A stretch of DNA of 64,000 nt from Loxodes magnus (GCA_946699065.1 CAMPDV010000928.1:1-64000); one strand, 5' to 3'. Numbered from the stretch's first letter, positions 26,230 through 37,408 are shown. Made by a program: numbers and translations. Notes: generated by a model not told the origin, from the letters alone.

Positions 26230-27060
26230 ATTGCTTATGATCTTTTGAAGAGATTAATAGTAAAATTTAACTGTTTCTCCCCTTTCTCTTCTTGTCTTAC
26301 ACATATCTAATTGAAAATTACTGTCCCTCTGTCAGTACTTGTCTTCTTTTTGCTTGTCGATATATCCTAGCGCATCGCAGTACAATTTTTCTTTCTCATT
26401 AGTTTCAGTAACTGCAAACTTTTCTTTTTCATTTGTTTTTGTCTTTGTTTTTACAGTATTCTTATTTGAAGTTAAGGAATTACTTGTATCGTTTTCATTA
26501 ACATGTTCTTGAATTGCAATAAAGCATCTCTTGCTACTTTTTTGCGTTTTGGCAATCAGTCTCTTTATTCCTCTACTATTATCATATCATTTTTTAGTTT
26601 TTACCTTTAATTAAAAATTGCTATTTTAGTTAATTTTTGCAATTTCATCTATTTTGATTGATAACTCTTTTTTCTCTGTGTTACTTCTAGGATTTGTTTT
26701 TAGTCCTTCGATAGCCTCCAAAAAATTTTAAATTTCTCTACTGAGATTTGATTCTTGATACAATTTATTTTCTTGTTTAGATTTCAATTAGTTTTTCGTT
26801 GTCATCTTTCATCTTTTAACCTCTTTCAGGAGTTTCATCACCACTTTAACTAGCTTTTTTTAACTTATCTATTAGTCAGTGATGAATTCCGATACTTCTA
26901 TTGCAGATTTTCTTTGCCTATTTCCTAGGCTTTTCTTCAGATTCTGGAATCATAATTTAATGTATAACTCTATTCCGGCTTATCCTTAATCCTAGAGGTT
27001 CTAGTATCTCGCTTGCTATTTTTTAGAAGCTGAGAAAAAACCTTTGTGCATGTCTTCCAT
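26230..27060 (-). CDS. Unidentified Lys/Glu-rich protein
   Basis: Starts at ATG 27060 on the minus strand, or at the second ATG four codons on. One frame runs about 275 codons without interruption and is rich in charged residues, with 4-5 TGA codons read as Trp (for example KEDKYWQRDSNFQLDM). The plus strand here is T-rich and reads poorly. The N-terminus (HKGFFSASKK) resembles those of the Gag-like ORFs at 40601 (FKKGFYTTS) and about 36046 (FKKSFYTTS), so it may belong to the same family, but no zinc knuckle is seen. A segment reading IKLWFQNLKKS recalls homeodomain helix 3; nothing else supports that. The end is approximate, where composition becomes hydrophobic. Confidence 0.6.
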
Positions 27061-27850
27061 ATTTTTCCTTTAAGTAAATCAAATTTAATACTAATTAAAG
27101 GCGATGAAAAATAAAGAGTAAAGCTATTATAACTAATTTTTAACATCATAGCTTGGTATTGAGTCTATGAACGAATGACAGGATAAGAGAATGATATTTG
27201 AATAATGAGAGAGCAAGGAGAGAAAAATTGAGTTTAATTAGATTCAAAACTCCATCAAATTGAATAAAATTTGTAGGAGGCTTTCAAAAGAAACCTCTGG
27301 CAATTGAAAGGCAAGAAAGAACATTTCATAGACCAAGAAAAAGATGATAGATTTGCAACATTATGTAACACTTGTGACAGAAAAGACCAAGACAAAAAAA
27401 TGAAAAAGTAACATCGACGAAATACTAACTTCTAGGAATTGAAAAGAAAGACCGACTAGATTTTACCTCTTATGAATTTGAAAAAAATCTGAAGAATGAA
27501 ATAAGATTTAAGTCTAAATACAAGACAGAGAGAAGTTAGAAGAAAAGCTGATTATATAAACATAGCAACTTTTACTTACAAGTAGAAGAGTGAACTATAT
27601 TAATGATTAATGATTAGTTTGTTTTTTAATTTTAAAATTTCAATAAAAATAAAATAAAGATGAATGGCTTAAAGATTCATATCTAATTAAGCTATACTAA
27701 AAACTATAAATATCTACTTACTTAATTTATAAATTTTTAAGAGATTTAGTTAAGATTATCTGAAGGTAGATATTTTATTTGAGAGAAGATGAAAGTTATT
27801 TAATACTATTTCAATTAAACAAAATATTATATTAAATAAATAAATAAATA
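27061..27850. other. Spacer, no gene recognised
   Basis: Mixed A-rich sequence between a divergent protein gene and a structured RNA candidate. A purine-rich part at 27180-27600 could be coding on the plus strand, but no frame or motif was convincing. Confidence 0.4.
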
Positions 27851-28080
27851 GGACGGAGTAATCCTCCAACTGAAACTGACTTAAACTATGGTACCAGGAA
27901 GTACCCCATAGGTGAAGAACCAACCAAGAGAACAAGATCGAAGGGCATCAAGTAGCATTATTGATGAAAGATACCAGATAATAAGGTATGTTAGGGTAGA
28001 ATTCCGATCGCGGCCCTATAGAAGACTTAACTAACAAGGGAATGCTAGCACTGTGGAAGACTTTAGCAAGGAATTTTTTT
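27851..28080 (+). ncRNA. Structured RNA candidate ending in a T7 run
   Basis: Much richer in G and C than its surroundings, and foldable. Near the 5' end CTATGGTAC pairs with GTACCCCATAG around an AGGAA loop. Further on, TAGGG pairs with CCCTA around CGATCGCGG. A TGATGA (snoRNA box C-like) occurs at about 27964. The stretch ends in seven T residues at 28074-28080, as for RNA polymerase III termination. The family is not recognised. Confidence 0.4.
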
Positions 28081-28099
28081 AACTTTAAAAATCTTTATT

Positions 28100-28140
28100 A
28101 AAGAGCTGCGCATTATTGAGGTGCTAAACGCTCTGTAATC
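28100..28140. repeat. Short dispersed hairpin element, copy 1
   Basis: Begins AAAGAGCTGCGCA and ends GCTCTGTAATC. AGAGC pairs with GCTCT across a short loop. A second copy with the same ends, followed by the same ATTTATTTATT context, is at 39436-39477. Both copies sit beside structured RNA candidates. It could be the tail of a short interspersed element or an RNA 3'-end hairpin. Confidence 0.6.
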
Positions 28141-28170
28141 TCATTTATTTATTATTTATAATTTTTAGTA

Positions 28171-28390
28171 AGCACCAGCATTAATTAATATTGTAAGAAA
28201 GTGAATATAGGCTGCGGAAAGAAGAACTAGTAAGTAATCTAGTACAGTGTATACTGCATTGAGAGTAATCTCACACTAGATGTTATCTTGGGGAAGGGTG
28301 AACAAGCTCGGAAGAGACAAGCTTAACTTGTCCGAATGTCCTCGCTAGCAGTATGAACGTTTGACTGAAAAGTCTACTAATGACTTAATT
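28171..28390 (+). ncRNA. Possible signal recognition particle RNA
   Basis: A GC-richer island. At 28304-28324 it holds a short helix with a GGAA tetraloop (CTC-GGAA-GAG) and an A-rich asymmetric bulge on the 3' side, preceded by GGGTGAAC. SRP RNA helix 8 is built this way, and human 7SL has GGGGTGAAC before its GGAA loop. A downstream segment (CGCTAGCAGTATG) loosely resembles the 7SL stretch CGTGCTGATCAGTAGTG. The 5' part has a TTGTAAG that could be the UGUAA-like Alu-domain motif. The assignment rests on eye matching, not a covariance model. Ends are approximate. Confidence 0.3.
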
Positions 28391-28557
28391 ACTAATTCTT
28401 ATTTGTATCTTATTCAAGAAAACTGGAACATTTGGCTCAAGATTCGAGAATAATCCTTAATAAGCAGATTCCTCATTTGGAGAAACTGAGGTGATTCCTT
28501 TGACAAAAAGAAAGACACACAAAGTATGAGATCATCTTTTTTTAATATTAAATATTA

Positions 28558-29890
28558 ATGTTCAAATATCAAAAGTCGGAGATTTTGAGAATAAATTACA
28601 AAGGTAATTAAAGCTAAGAAGAGAATTAATAGCCAGAACTTTAAGAAGAGCATTCTTTTGAGGAAAATACTAAACCACCGACAAGCTAAGAGGAGATTAA
28701 AGATTTAAATGTGAATCATTAAAGTTCTGATGATAATTCTAAAGAAGAAACATATGGTAAATCAAATCCATTTTATCCCTTAAATGTATCTCCTTCATTT
28801 TTATCTTTCTTTTAATATTTTAATTTGAATATTTAAAATGAAAAAGCATAAAATATTCAGAATAGCTACTAAAGTAATTAGTAATCTTAAGCTAGCAAAT
28901 CTGTCAGGTAGTGTGTATTAGATAATTGGACTCTATCTGGTCCATGAAAAATCATTAGTATTAAAAAAACAGTTAGAGATACTTTTCTCCTATTAAAAGA
29001 CTGAATGATAGCTCAATTTTGTTTCTTTACTAACCCTGTTTGTGCTTATTATAGCACCGAGAAAAAAAAATGTGATTCATAAAACTTTAAAACTTCTCTA
29101 TGAATAACTTTATAGTAATAATATGAAAGAGATTAAGTATCTGTCTAATTCTGAAACTTTAAAATATCTAATATTGCTTCGTTAGTAGTCAACTAGTAAT
29201 ATGCATAGCAGTTACAACTTGAATCAGTGCTAGTTTTAACGCCAATAAATCTTCTTCATGATTTATAGCCTTCTGACCAGTTACTTCCTCTACCTTCTAA
29301 TTTTAGATCCTATTTTTATATTTATAGCCATAAAATCATTTATAAGATGTAGTTCTACCAGGTTTTAAACTATTATTCTCCAATTCATCCTTTAAGCATT
29401 CTAAACTATAGCAACAATTTAGAGTTAATTAACGCTCCATAAATTCAGCTTAGAAGTATCTTCTAATTATATAATGAATGTCAGTTATAACGTAAACTAA
29501 GGAACCCCATTTATCCAAATTAATTGCTGGATTAATCCTTAAACTAGTATTAATCAGTAATAGTCATAAACTTCATTAAGCAATAGTAGTCTGGGCTAGT
29601 CTAGAAAATCAATTGACTATGCTTCCAGATTTACTTCCATCCAATACTAACTAAACTAAGCAGCTTTAAAACTCGGTTTACATCCTATATCCTCTTGAGG
29701 AATAATTACAATCAGGTAGCATATCCTAAATACTGGAAGGAAGAAAGTAGTTAAAGTATGTTACATAATATATAGGTAAATATTTAAGAGTTTAACAAGG
29801 AAGATTTTATAGAAGCAGGTTAGAAATTTAAGCAGTGATTTGCTAAACTTATACTCTGTTTATATAAAGTAACCATATATAAAAATTTAT
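28558..29890 (+). pseudogene. Truncated second copy of the REJ/GPS membrane protein
   Basis: Collinear with the C-terminal half of the gene at 20045-23600. It starts at the segment after the GPS Cys (QKSEILRINYKGNQSQEE against QKSGILRINYKSDQSQEE) and runs through the acidic linker and the membrane spans. The signal peptide, REJ block and GPS Trp region are missing. At about 29110 one T is missing relative to the first copy and shifts the frame, so it is probably a pseudogene. The match resumes in the new frame (ICLILKLQNIQ against ICLLLKFQGIQ). Trp positions are informative: GPW, DW and LW use TGA in both copies, while IWK and TTWI use TGG in copy 1 and TGA here. A tRNA-Asn follows, as in copy 1. 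Confidence 0.8.
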
Positions 29891-30164
29891 TAGCCATCAA
29901 ATTAAAATAAGCGAGATCTTTGCTTATCTATATATAAACTAGTTAAGGTAAATAGATAAAGAATGTTAGGTATAAATTAAGAAGTTAATGACAATACTTT
30001 AAGAGTAAATATGATACAATTCGTTGTGCTATATTTACTTTTATAGTAATTATAAGCTTATGAGTTCTTTTATTATGAGATTGAAATTTTGAGTTATATT
30101 GCTATGGTTATTTAGCTAGCTTGTATTTTTAGTAATAAGAGGTAATTTCAAAATCACTAAAAAA

Positions 30165-30238
30165 CGCCACCGGGTGGACTTGAACCACCGACCTTTTGGT
30201 TAACAGCCAAACGCTCTAACCTATTGAGCTACGGAGGC
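30165..30238 (-). tRNA. tRNA-Asn (GUU), second copy
   Basis: Identical over all 74 nt to the gene at 23612-23685, including the acceptor-stem U-U mismatch, and in the same position after a REJ/GPS copy. The flanks have diverged far more, which suggests selection or gene conversion on the tRNA. Confidence 0.97.
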
Positions 30239-30313
30239 TCTTAATAAGCTAATTTTGAGTACTTTATAAATATTTTATCAGTTTTAATGGGCTTAGATTA
30301 ATCAATTTCAACT

Positions 30314-30600
30314 AAAAAAGTTTTTGGACCGGAAACTCCTTTCCGATTGCACAACCCGACGCTCTCTTTTTATGGAATAACGGGGATATCCTGTTGTGCT
30401 CCAGGCACAGCTGCTAGGGAGCTCCATCGCTATGAGCAGCCAGGCTTCAAGCCCCTACCAAGAGCGGATAATCTCAAAGACAGTGTTCCCTTCAGAAAAT
30501 GGATCTGATCAGGGACTTTCTCAGTGACAGGAAAGGAACTTGTTTCTAGCCATAAAGCCAGAAAGTGTTGTCACGAAGGTCATTCTCAGCTCCCACCATC
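30314..30600 (-). ncRNA. Structured RNA, possibly RNase MRP/P-like
   Basis: A 287-nt island of nearly balanced base composition. On the minus strand it begins GATGGTGGGAGCTGAG and ends with AAAACTTTTTT, a likely Pol III terminator. TTCCTTTCC followed by GAGAAAGTCCCTGATC resembles the CR-I region of RNase MRP RNA (TTTCC ... GGAAAGTCCCCGGACC in human); this is the only family hint. The 3' third (ACAGGATATCCCCGT and what follows) is shared with the plus-strand candidate at 32970-33060. The tRNA-proximal block of the first duplication copy (23700 onward) lacks this insert. Confidence 0.5.
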
Positions 30601-30619
30601 TTTTCAATTATTAATGAGC

Positions 30620-32940
30620 TTAGATTTAATATCAAGCAAAAATATAAATAGATTAAAAGCTAAGTTCCGAGTAAACTTTTTATTCCTATAATAGATTATA
30701 CATCAAAACTTGAAGCTCTACTTTAACTTAAAAAAGGTTCATTAATTGAAGATAAATTATTCTAGGAGATAACTTCAATTATATTTCCTTAATCTCTATC
30801 ATCTTAAAATTTTCTAAAAAGATACTTAAAAATAATGGAATTCTATAAATTAATTTCTTCTCCTTCAGTTTATTTTTTTCATTTTATTTATGTTAAAAAG
30901 TTGTTTCTGACTTCTTTAAAAAAGGGATAAAATATAAAAATAATTTTATATATTAGAAAGTATTTTTAATACCTTTAAATATAGTTAATCTAATCTTAAT
31001 TTTTATGAAGAAAGCTATTAGTTAAATCATAAAGCAGACTACAAAGATTATTAGTTTCAATTTTCTATTTTTTTTGTTTGACAAAAAAAAGAAATGCATA
31101 TCTAAGTTTATTTCCAGTTTGTTGCTTTCTTTTTTAATTTTCGTTTAACTAATTATTTATTTTATAGAATCAGCAAAATTATTCTAGATAGGTATAATTG
31201 TGTAAAGCTTGCTCTTTCTAATCTTAATTTATGTATTTAAATGTAAATAACTTTTTGGTTCTATAAATATAATTTATTTGCTTATTATAAGCATCTTGAT
31301 TTAAGTGACTAAGGATAGATTTAAATAAGCCTTATTTATTAAAGATTATATTTGATTATATCTATTAGGTATATAGTGCCTTTAGACACTTATGACAAAA
31401 AAGTTTATATGTTACTAGTTATGCTTTATCTGAAATTAGATTTAGTTTAATCCTAGCTCTTTTTCTTGAAAATATCAAGCATAAAATCAGAAAATAGAAA
31501 TCACCTTTCATTCTTTTAATCTTTTGCTAAACTATCATTCAAGCTGCATTAATTCATAATTTTACTTAGTTTCATCTAATATTGAATAAGTTGCTTCAAT
31601 TTGTGCATTAATGCATTTCTCTCGTATCATATTTACTTAGCTCTTTTATAACTTTTTGAGTATTTTATACTTGTAACATTTACATTTTGCTGTTAATAGA
31701 ATTAACTTTCCATACAGTTTAAAGATTTTCCTTCAAGTCTTTTTCATAGGATAACTTATCTACTAATAGCAAAAAATGTCTTTAAACATAATCAGTCTAA
31801 TGAATTCTATTTGAGTATAAAGCTCTTATTTTCCTTTAATCTCTAAGTTTTTTTATAGTTATAAGGGTAAAGTCTTTTTGAAGGATTGACGAATATAGAA
31901 ACATTTGAACTTAAACTCAGATAATGAAGCTAAAAGGTAGTTAGAGATACTAACAGCAGTCTTAAATATAGCAGAGAAATGTTAAATATTTAAACTAAAA
32001 ATCAAAATTTTAATATCTATCTACCACTTAACTATTGTTGAAGCTTCTATAAATATGAGCAGATATAGAGTTCATATAAACAGTATAAGTGATAATCTTA
32101 ATGATTTTCTAGTTAGTTAGAAAGTATAAAAAAAGACATTTTTGTCTCTAGATTATTCTTATCTCTATTAAGGTTTTCTTAAAAAGATAAGCTCAATAGT
32201 TATATGAGAACACTATTTTATCCCTTTTTTTATTTCTATTATTCTTCATATCTACATTTTAAAGATCGCTGAGAAAATACAACGAGATGGTAAGTAAATA
32301 TTTAAGTCTGATGCTAAGAGAAAAACGATAAAAAGCATTTCTCAAAGGATTTAACATCTGCGAAACAAACAATATTTTAGGCTAAAATCTTGATTGAAGA
32401 ATGAAGATACATTAGCAGTTTGAAAGTTGGAAGTGAGGGCAGACTTTTATAGTTTATCAACGCAACGACTTAATAAAATCTTATCATATGCAATATTCTT
32501 TAGATTCATTATATGATTAAAGTGAAAGATTAAGTCTAATGAAGCTAGATATTATTATATATTGTAGGTATACAATAAGCCAGATATCTAGGCTGTATAA
32601 TGATCTAACTAAATAATGTCTAATTAGAGTAAATAAGATAATCGACATCCATTGTAATATAATTTTTAAGCTATTGAATTAATTATAGTGATATAGAATG
32701 AAAAATGAAGAAAGTTGAATTTAGTTAGATATAAATGATATAAGTCAAAAGAGATTATTTATTAGTTTATTTTATTATAATTTAATTATACTAAACTATA
32801 AGATATAAAAAGGATCTAAGGGTATTTCAAAAGAGAGCATTATAATGATCAGAGCAAATATTTTGCTCGAATTTTTATCTACTCAATTTACAAATGGAAA
32901 TCTAATTCTTTTTAGTTGTTCTATATCCTTACTTTTCTAT
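30620..32940. other. Second copy of the post-tRNA flank; coding strand unresolved
   Basis: Diverged counterpart of 23700-26220, aligned for example at 31375-31500 with 24545-24670. It reads as hydrophobic protein on the plus strand and Lys-rich protein on the minus strand, with frame changes in both. On the plus strand WENT followed by QV is shared with the first copy. If either copy encodes protein, this one is probably decaying. Confidence 0.3.
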
Positions 32941-32969
32941 AATATAACTTAAAAAATTGATCATAACTA

Positions 32970-33060
32970 GACTGGCAGCTGCTTTTCGAAAGCAACAGGA
33001 TATCCCCGTCATCCCATGAAGGGAGTGTTGGGGTCGTTAAACTGCAAGAAGTAGCAGTCC
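32970..33060 (+). ncRNA. Structured RNA sharing a domain with the 30.3-kb RNA
   Basis: About 90 nt closed by GACTG at the 5' end and CAGTC at the 3' end. Inside, TGCTTTTCGAAAGCA forms a tight hairpin, and CCCCGTCATCCC can pair with GGGAGTGTTGGGG. The middle, ACAGGATATCCCCGT through GAGTGT-GGG, matches the 3' part of the minus-strand RNA at 30314-30600. Two oppositely oriented copies of a GC-rich block in an AT-rich window point to a conserved RNA domain. The family is unknown. Confidence 0.45.
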
Positions 33061-33599
33061 AAAACTCTTTAAGTTTAAAATTAATTAAAATGCCTTTATC
33101 TCTCATCCATACATGGGAAAGCTAATTATTTTAAGTGTCTTCTTTGAAAATAAATAACATCCTTTGCTTAACTATGGTAAATTATACTCTCCATAGTCTC
33201 TTTTCTTAACTACAGTCGAGTCTTTTATACGGATATCTAGTTTATTGCTTTAAGATACTTTTAATTAACAGACAGAATGATATCTTTAGTTACCAGTTTA
33301 CTAATTTAATTTACTTTCTGAGCCATTCTACTATAAAACTAGGGTACTTTGATACAAGTGCTTTTAGCAATTTTATATTATAAAGTTATTCTCTTAAACT
33401 AAATAGCTTTCTTTATAGTTTACCTTAAGTGCTTAAGATAAGATAACACTCAATATAATTTACACTGAGCTCTAGAAAAAGCTTATATGTATATATGCTC
33501 AATTTGCTTATAATAAGTTCAGTTGAAATTAACTTAGAATGATACCTGAAAAAGGTCATTAAATCATTAAAATAATCTACCTAAGAAAGCTTATAAGAA

Positions 33600-34500
33600 G
33601 CACAAATGATCAAAGTAAAAATCGTCTGTTTGGTAGATTAGGATTGGGGATAACTAGATTTGAAGTATGTTCGAATTTATAGAACTTAAAGAACTTTAAA
33701 GAAGTGATCAAAATATCTACCATTAAAAGAGATTCTTATGTAAGAAGGGTGTATTCGAGAAAAACAAAAGCATTCAGTGAGAAAGAAATTAGAATAGCTA
33801 AAACTGATGGGTCTTGAACTTAAGTAGAGTAAATATCGGATGAAAGTTAGATCATATCAGGAGGAAGGTTAATAATAACTATCGATTTGAAATTATTTCA
33901 GAAAATAGTTGAACTTAGAAATTTAGAATGCAATTCTAGAGAAACTTACACCGGACTATTTTTGATAAAAAAGACAAGGTTTTTATAGTTTTCTTGTACT
34001 AATTTCCTTAACAAATAATAAGTAAACGTAAGTGAGTGTAAGTTCTAAATCTCTAATCTTAAAACTTCGATATGATAGCGTAAATTTAGACTTCTGTAAA
34101 TATTTTTGGATGCGATTAAATAGACCAATAAATGCATGTATTTGGCGGCTCAATTGATCATAGAGAAAATTATAAGCAAAATAAAATAGTATAATAGCTA
34201 GAGAAATTAGGGATTCGAATGCTAGTAGTAATTAACTCAAGAGGCGGCTACTTCGGCTGTTTGAATTCCTTCGCAAAAATAATTTCTCATTTATACAAAT
34301 TGATCTACTATAGAAACTCAAATATCCGACTTGAAAGAAATAAGAGTTTAAGGTGATAAATATAGTCAGCGTTTCTATAACTATACTTAGCTTATTTAAT
34401 TCTGGAAATATGTGCTTCAGTTCAATGGGGAAAGTGACTTATATTGCTTTGATATTCATAACGGAAACTGGAGAGCTACGAAATGATTACTTAAAACTTT
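33600..34500 (+). CDS. Unidentified protein, frame changes
   Basis: The plus strand reads as protein in pieces. One frame over 33600-33960 gives FKEVIKISTIKRDSYVRRVY and SDESQIISGGRLIITIDLK. Another at 34130-34330 gives MHVFGGSIDHRENYKQNKIV and LVVINSRGGYFGCLNSFAKI. Gly-Gly pairs after hydrophobic residues recall Kelch blades, but this is not enough for a family call. The need to change frame means introns, indel errors or decay. Ends are approximate. Confidence 0.3.
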
Positions 34501-34509
34501 TATTTTACT

Positions 34510-35020
34510 AATAATTTTGCACAGCCACATTAGCTTCCAAATTATAGCCTACATAATCTTTTACCAATATAATATTCCTATCCTTTAGTTTAAAATTTAT
34601 GAATAAATATATTATTTTTTAACAGAAAAAAGTATATTCAATTCAAGTCTTTAAGCAAATATAAACTTAACTATGATAATCTCTATAAGCTTATAGTTTT
34701 AGATACCAAGTAAATTATTAATGTACTGAGTCTGTTCAACTTTGCCAAATACAATTTTTCAGCTTCAAAGTTTAAAAAACTAGTTTTGAGAGGAAAAGCT
34801 TAAATTATAGTTATAGTTATTGTAATCAAGTTCTTGAGTTTACTTACTAACTGAATCTAAATTATGTCTAAGAAGGTAAAAATCAATTTCTAAGGATTTA
34901 GATTTCTAATTTTCAGTTTTTCAATGAAATAAAACTAAATATTTTAGCTTAGTTTTTTAAAATCTTTCATTAAACCTAAGCAATGTAGTTACTTTTACAG
35001 TACTATCATCATGCTCAATA
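34510..35020. other. AT-rich spacer, no gene recognised
   Basis: No motif, tRNA or structured RNA was recognised. Short hydrophobic frames are compatible with base composition alone. Confidence 0.35.
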
Positions 35021-35029
35021 TTATAAGTG

Positions 35030-35400
35030 AGATGGTTCCTTAGAAAAATCAGATATCTCTTAGTAAATATGTTAGAAAATAAGAATAGTAATACATATGG
35101 ACAGAGCAAAACCTTAAAAATAAGAAAAGCATTATCTTAAGAGTCGTTATCACAATCAGTACATCAAAGAATAGAAACCTGAAATAAGAGTTAAGGTAAT
35201 AAAATAAAAACTTGAAAAATTAGAATTGATACTAAAGGAAAAAGGTGAAGAATTAAGCTTTTTATTTCCACCTATAGAGTAAGCTAATAATAAGATTTAA
35301 TATAAGATGTGACAAAAGCAAAACGAGATTGATTAACAATTCAATCAAATTCCTCAAAAGTTTTAATTTTAGTTTTCGTAATTCCAATATTAATTAAAAA
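35030..35400 (+). CDS. Unidentified charged protein fragment
   Basis: Two plus-strand frames are convincing in turn: MLENKNSNTYGQSKTLKIRK near 35075, then KPEIRVKVIKQKLEKLELIL and KEKGEELSFLFPPIEQANNK up to about 35370. The second has a helical, coiled-coil-like pattern. A frame change near 35155 joins them. No family is recognised. It converges with the Gag-like remnant on the minus strand at 35420. Confidence 0.4.
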
Positions 35401-35419
35401 ACTTTAGGAAAAGCAGACA

Positions 35420-36046
35420 TTATATCAGAAAATTATTTAAAGGATGCTAGTATCTTTCTTCATTGTTAAAGACCAAATTTACTATTCCGTTTTAATTGAC
35501 GATGAATTTGGCACTGTTTGTCAGTACTCGCTCCATATTTGATTCCGAAACACTTGTATCACTTCTTAGTCTATGGCCTTTTTTTCTACTGAATCAGTAT
35601 TTTCCAGATAGTGGTTAAAATAAACTACGACTACCATATCTGATAGATCATCATAGGTATTTAGTAGACTCTTATCATTTAGTCTTCAGAGACGTTGGTT
35701 GAAATAAGTTGCTCATTCTTTTGTTAAATTATTGCTTAGATTGTGTACCTTTTTTACCACTTAATTCCTTTCTTATTTTATGTTCCTCCTTTTAGTGAAG
35801 TCTGTCCAACCATAGATATATTGATATCCTTTTTCCGCTAAGTGTATTATTATATCATGCTTCTTCAATCGGTGAATTTGGTTCGGTTTATTCTGTGTGC
35901 TTGAGTTATGAGTCTAGTTTCCATTCATAATAAAGAAGGTAGAACTAATTAAAGCGAAGACCCGGTAGAAGAAGTAAGTGCTTCAGGTTTTCTCTCCTAC
36001 TTTGAGGAGGTGGTATAAAAGCTCTTCTTGAAGCTAACCACTTTTT
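35420..36046 (-). pseudogene. Gag-like retroelement ORF remnant
   Basis: The minus-strand N-terminus VVSFKKSFYTTSSKQERKPE matches the start of the ORF at 40601 (FKKGFYTTSFQAKKEERKQE) in protein, and in DNA over the TATACCACCTC block. After a frame change, a second frame from ATG 35928 gives KHDIIIHLAEKGYQYIYGWT and LNTYDDLSDMVVVVYFNHYL. No intact zinc knuckle was found at the end. The broken frame and missing motif suggest a decayed copy of the family at 37.6-40.6 kb. Confidence 0.45.
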
Positions 36047-36429
36047 TAAATATATAATGAAAGAAGACATATTAACCCATAAAAAGCAATAAGATCATTT
36101 ATTATATATATCATAAAATGTATTTATTGAATCATAAATCAAGAAAGCACTACAGAAGATAATTTTATTTTAGTTAATAAAAGGATCAAGACCAATATGT
36201 ATATAAAATAGAAAACATTGATTTAAAAATCTAACGATTATTCAAAACATATACTAATATCATATAACTATATCAAATAGAGAAGCTGAAAGTGAAAATA
36301 AAAAAGAAAATAAAAGAGAAGAACATAAAAATAAAAAAGTATTAAATTATATATTTTGTACTTTAAAAAGCAAATATGATGAAAGAAATTTCATAAAAAT
36401 TATAAATTTCAGTTCTTAGTTGAAGTCTT

Positions 36430-36480
36430 CTTCACATGCTTCACACTTAGTTGCTGACATTTTATTTTTTGAATGAGTGA
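36430..36480 (-). CDS. Tiny possible Cys-pair peptide start
   Basis: The minus-strand ATG at about 36460 opens MSATKCEACEEDFN, a CxxC pair in a good start context, then runs into ordinary AT-rich sequence. It could be a first exon of a zinc-ribbon or RING-type protein, or chance. Confidence 0.2.
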
Positions 36481-36489
36481 AAAATAAAG

Positions 36490-37400
36490 ATGTTACTTAA
36501 TATTTTATTGTATATATATCACTTAAGAAAGTAAGTGAAGGTAAATTAGCTTTGCATTAATTATATGAGATTACTTATTAAATAATAGTTATTACCTACT
36601 TTTAAAATTATTACATTAAATGGAAGATTTTACCCACTGAATCTAAGTCATTATACAACTTTTAAGAGGAATTAGCGAAAGTCACTTCTAAGCTATACTG
36701 CTAACTAAAACTAAATCATCCTAAAATTAGTTTATTAACTAATTTTCCAACCTTGTCACTTCTAAAACGAAGGAGAAATATCTAGGAAGATAAAGAAAAG
36801 TAAGAAAATAATAGGGCTTTCAAAGGAAGTAGTTCAACTATAGAAAATGATAAAAAGAAGAGGAAGGTGATTTAAAAATAGTACGATATGCTTAGAATGA
36901 TAATAGATCGTTAAATGGTTTAACTATATCTTAGTGATTTTAGAAGCTAAGTATTTAATAAGCTTAATCAACATTAGAGAAATATCCAATTATGATGTTA
37001 ATTAAGAAGATACTTAATAAAATTAATGAAGGCTAAAAAGATTGCAATATAATTAAATGATTTTAAATAGATTAAGCAAATAAGTGATATAAACCTTAGA
37101 GACTAAAATAATATAATCTTATATCATTATTTCAATTATTGACTATAGCTTTATTATTATGAATTAAATCAATTTGATGTTTAAAGTAAACTTTAGAATT
37201 GATATGCTAACGAGTTGATTATGATAAATTATGTATATAAAGAACTTAAAATTTAACTATTATAATATGAAAGGTTGAAGTGCATTTAAGCCTTAAAAAT
37301 AATAGAGAGATGATTAAGAAATTAATTTTTAGTAGTAATAAAAAAAGAAATATTAAAGAGTTTCTAATATAATAATAATAATAATAATATACTTAAAGTT
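36490..37400. other. AT-rich spacer with an AAT microsatellite
   Basis: No gene recognised. A short (AAT)n tract lies at about 37368-37390, just before the structured RNA candidate. Confidence 0.4.
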
Positions 37401-37408
37401 ATTAAGGT

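Noticed and set aside
26950..27000. Homeodomain in the 26.2-27.1 kb protein
   Set aside because: Only a short IKLWFQNLKKS stretch matches; helices 1 and 2 are not supported.
27851..28390. Group I intron
   Set aside because: The region folds, but no P, Q, R and S core elements were recognised and there is no interrupted host gene.
32921..33106. Minus-strand 61-codon ORF
   Set aside because: It overlaps the structured RNA at 32970-33060 and has no protein-like features.
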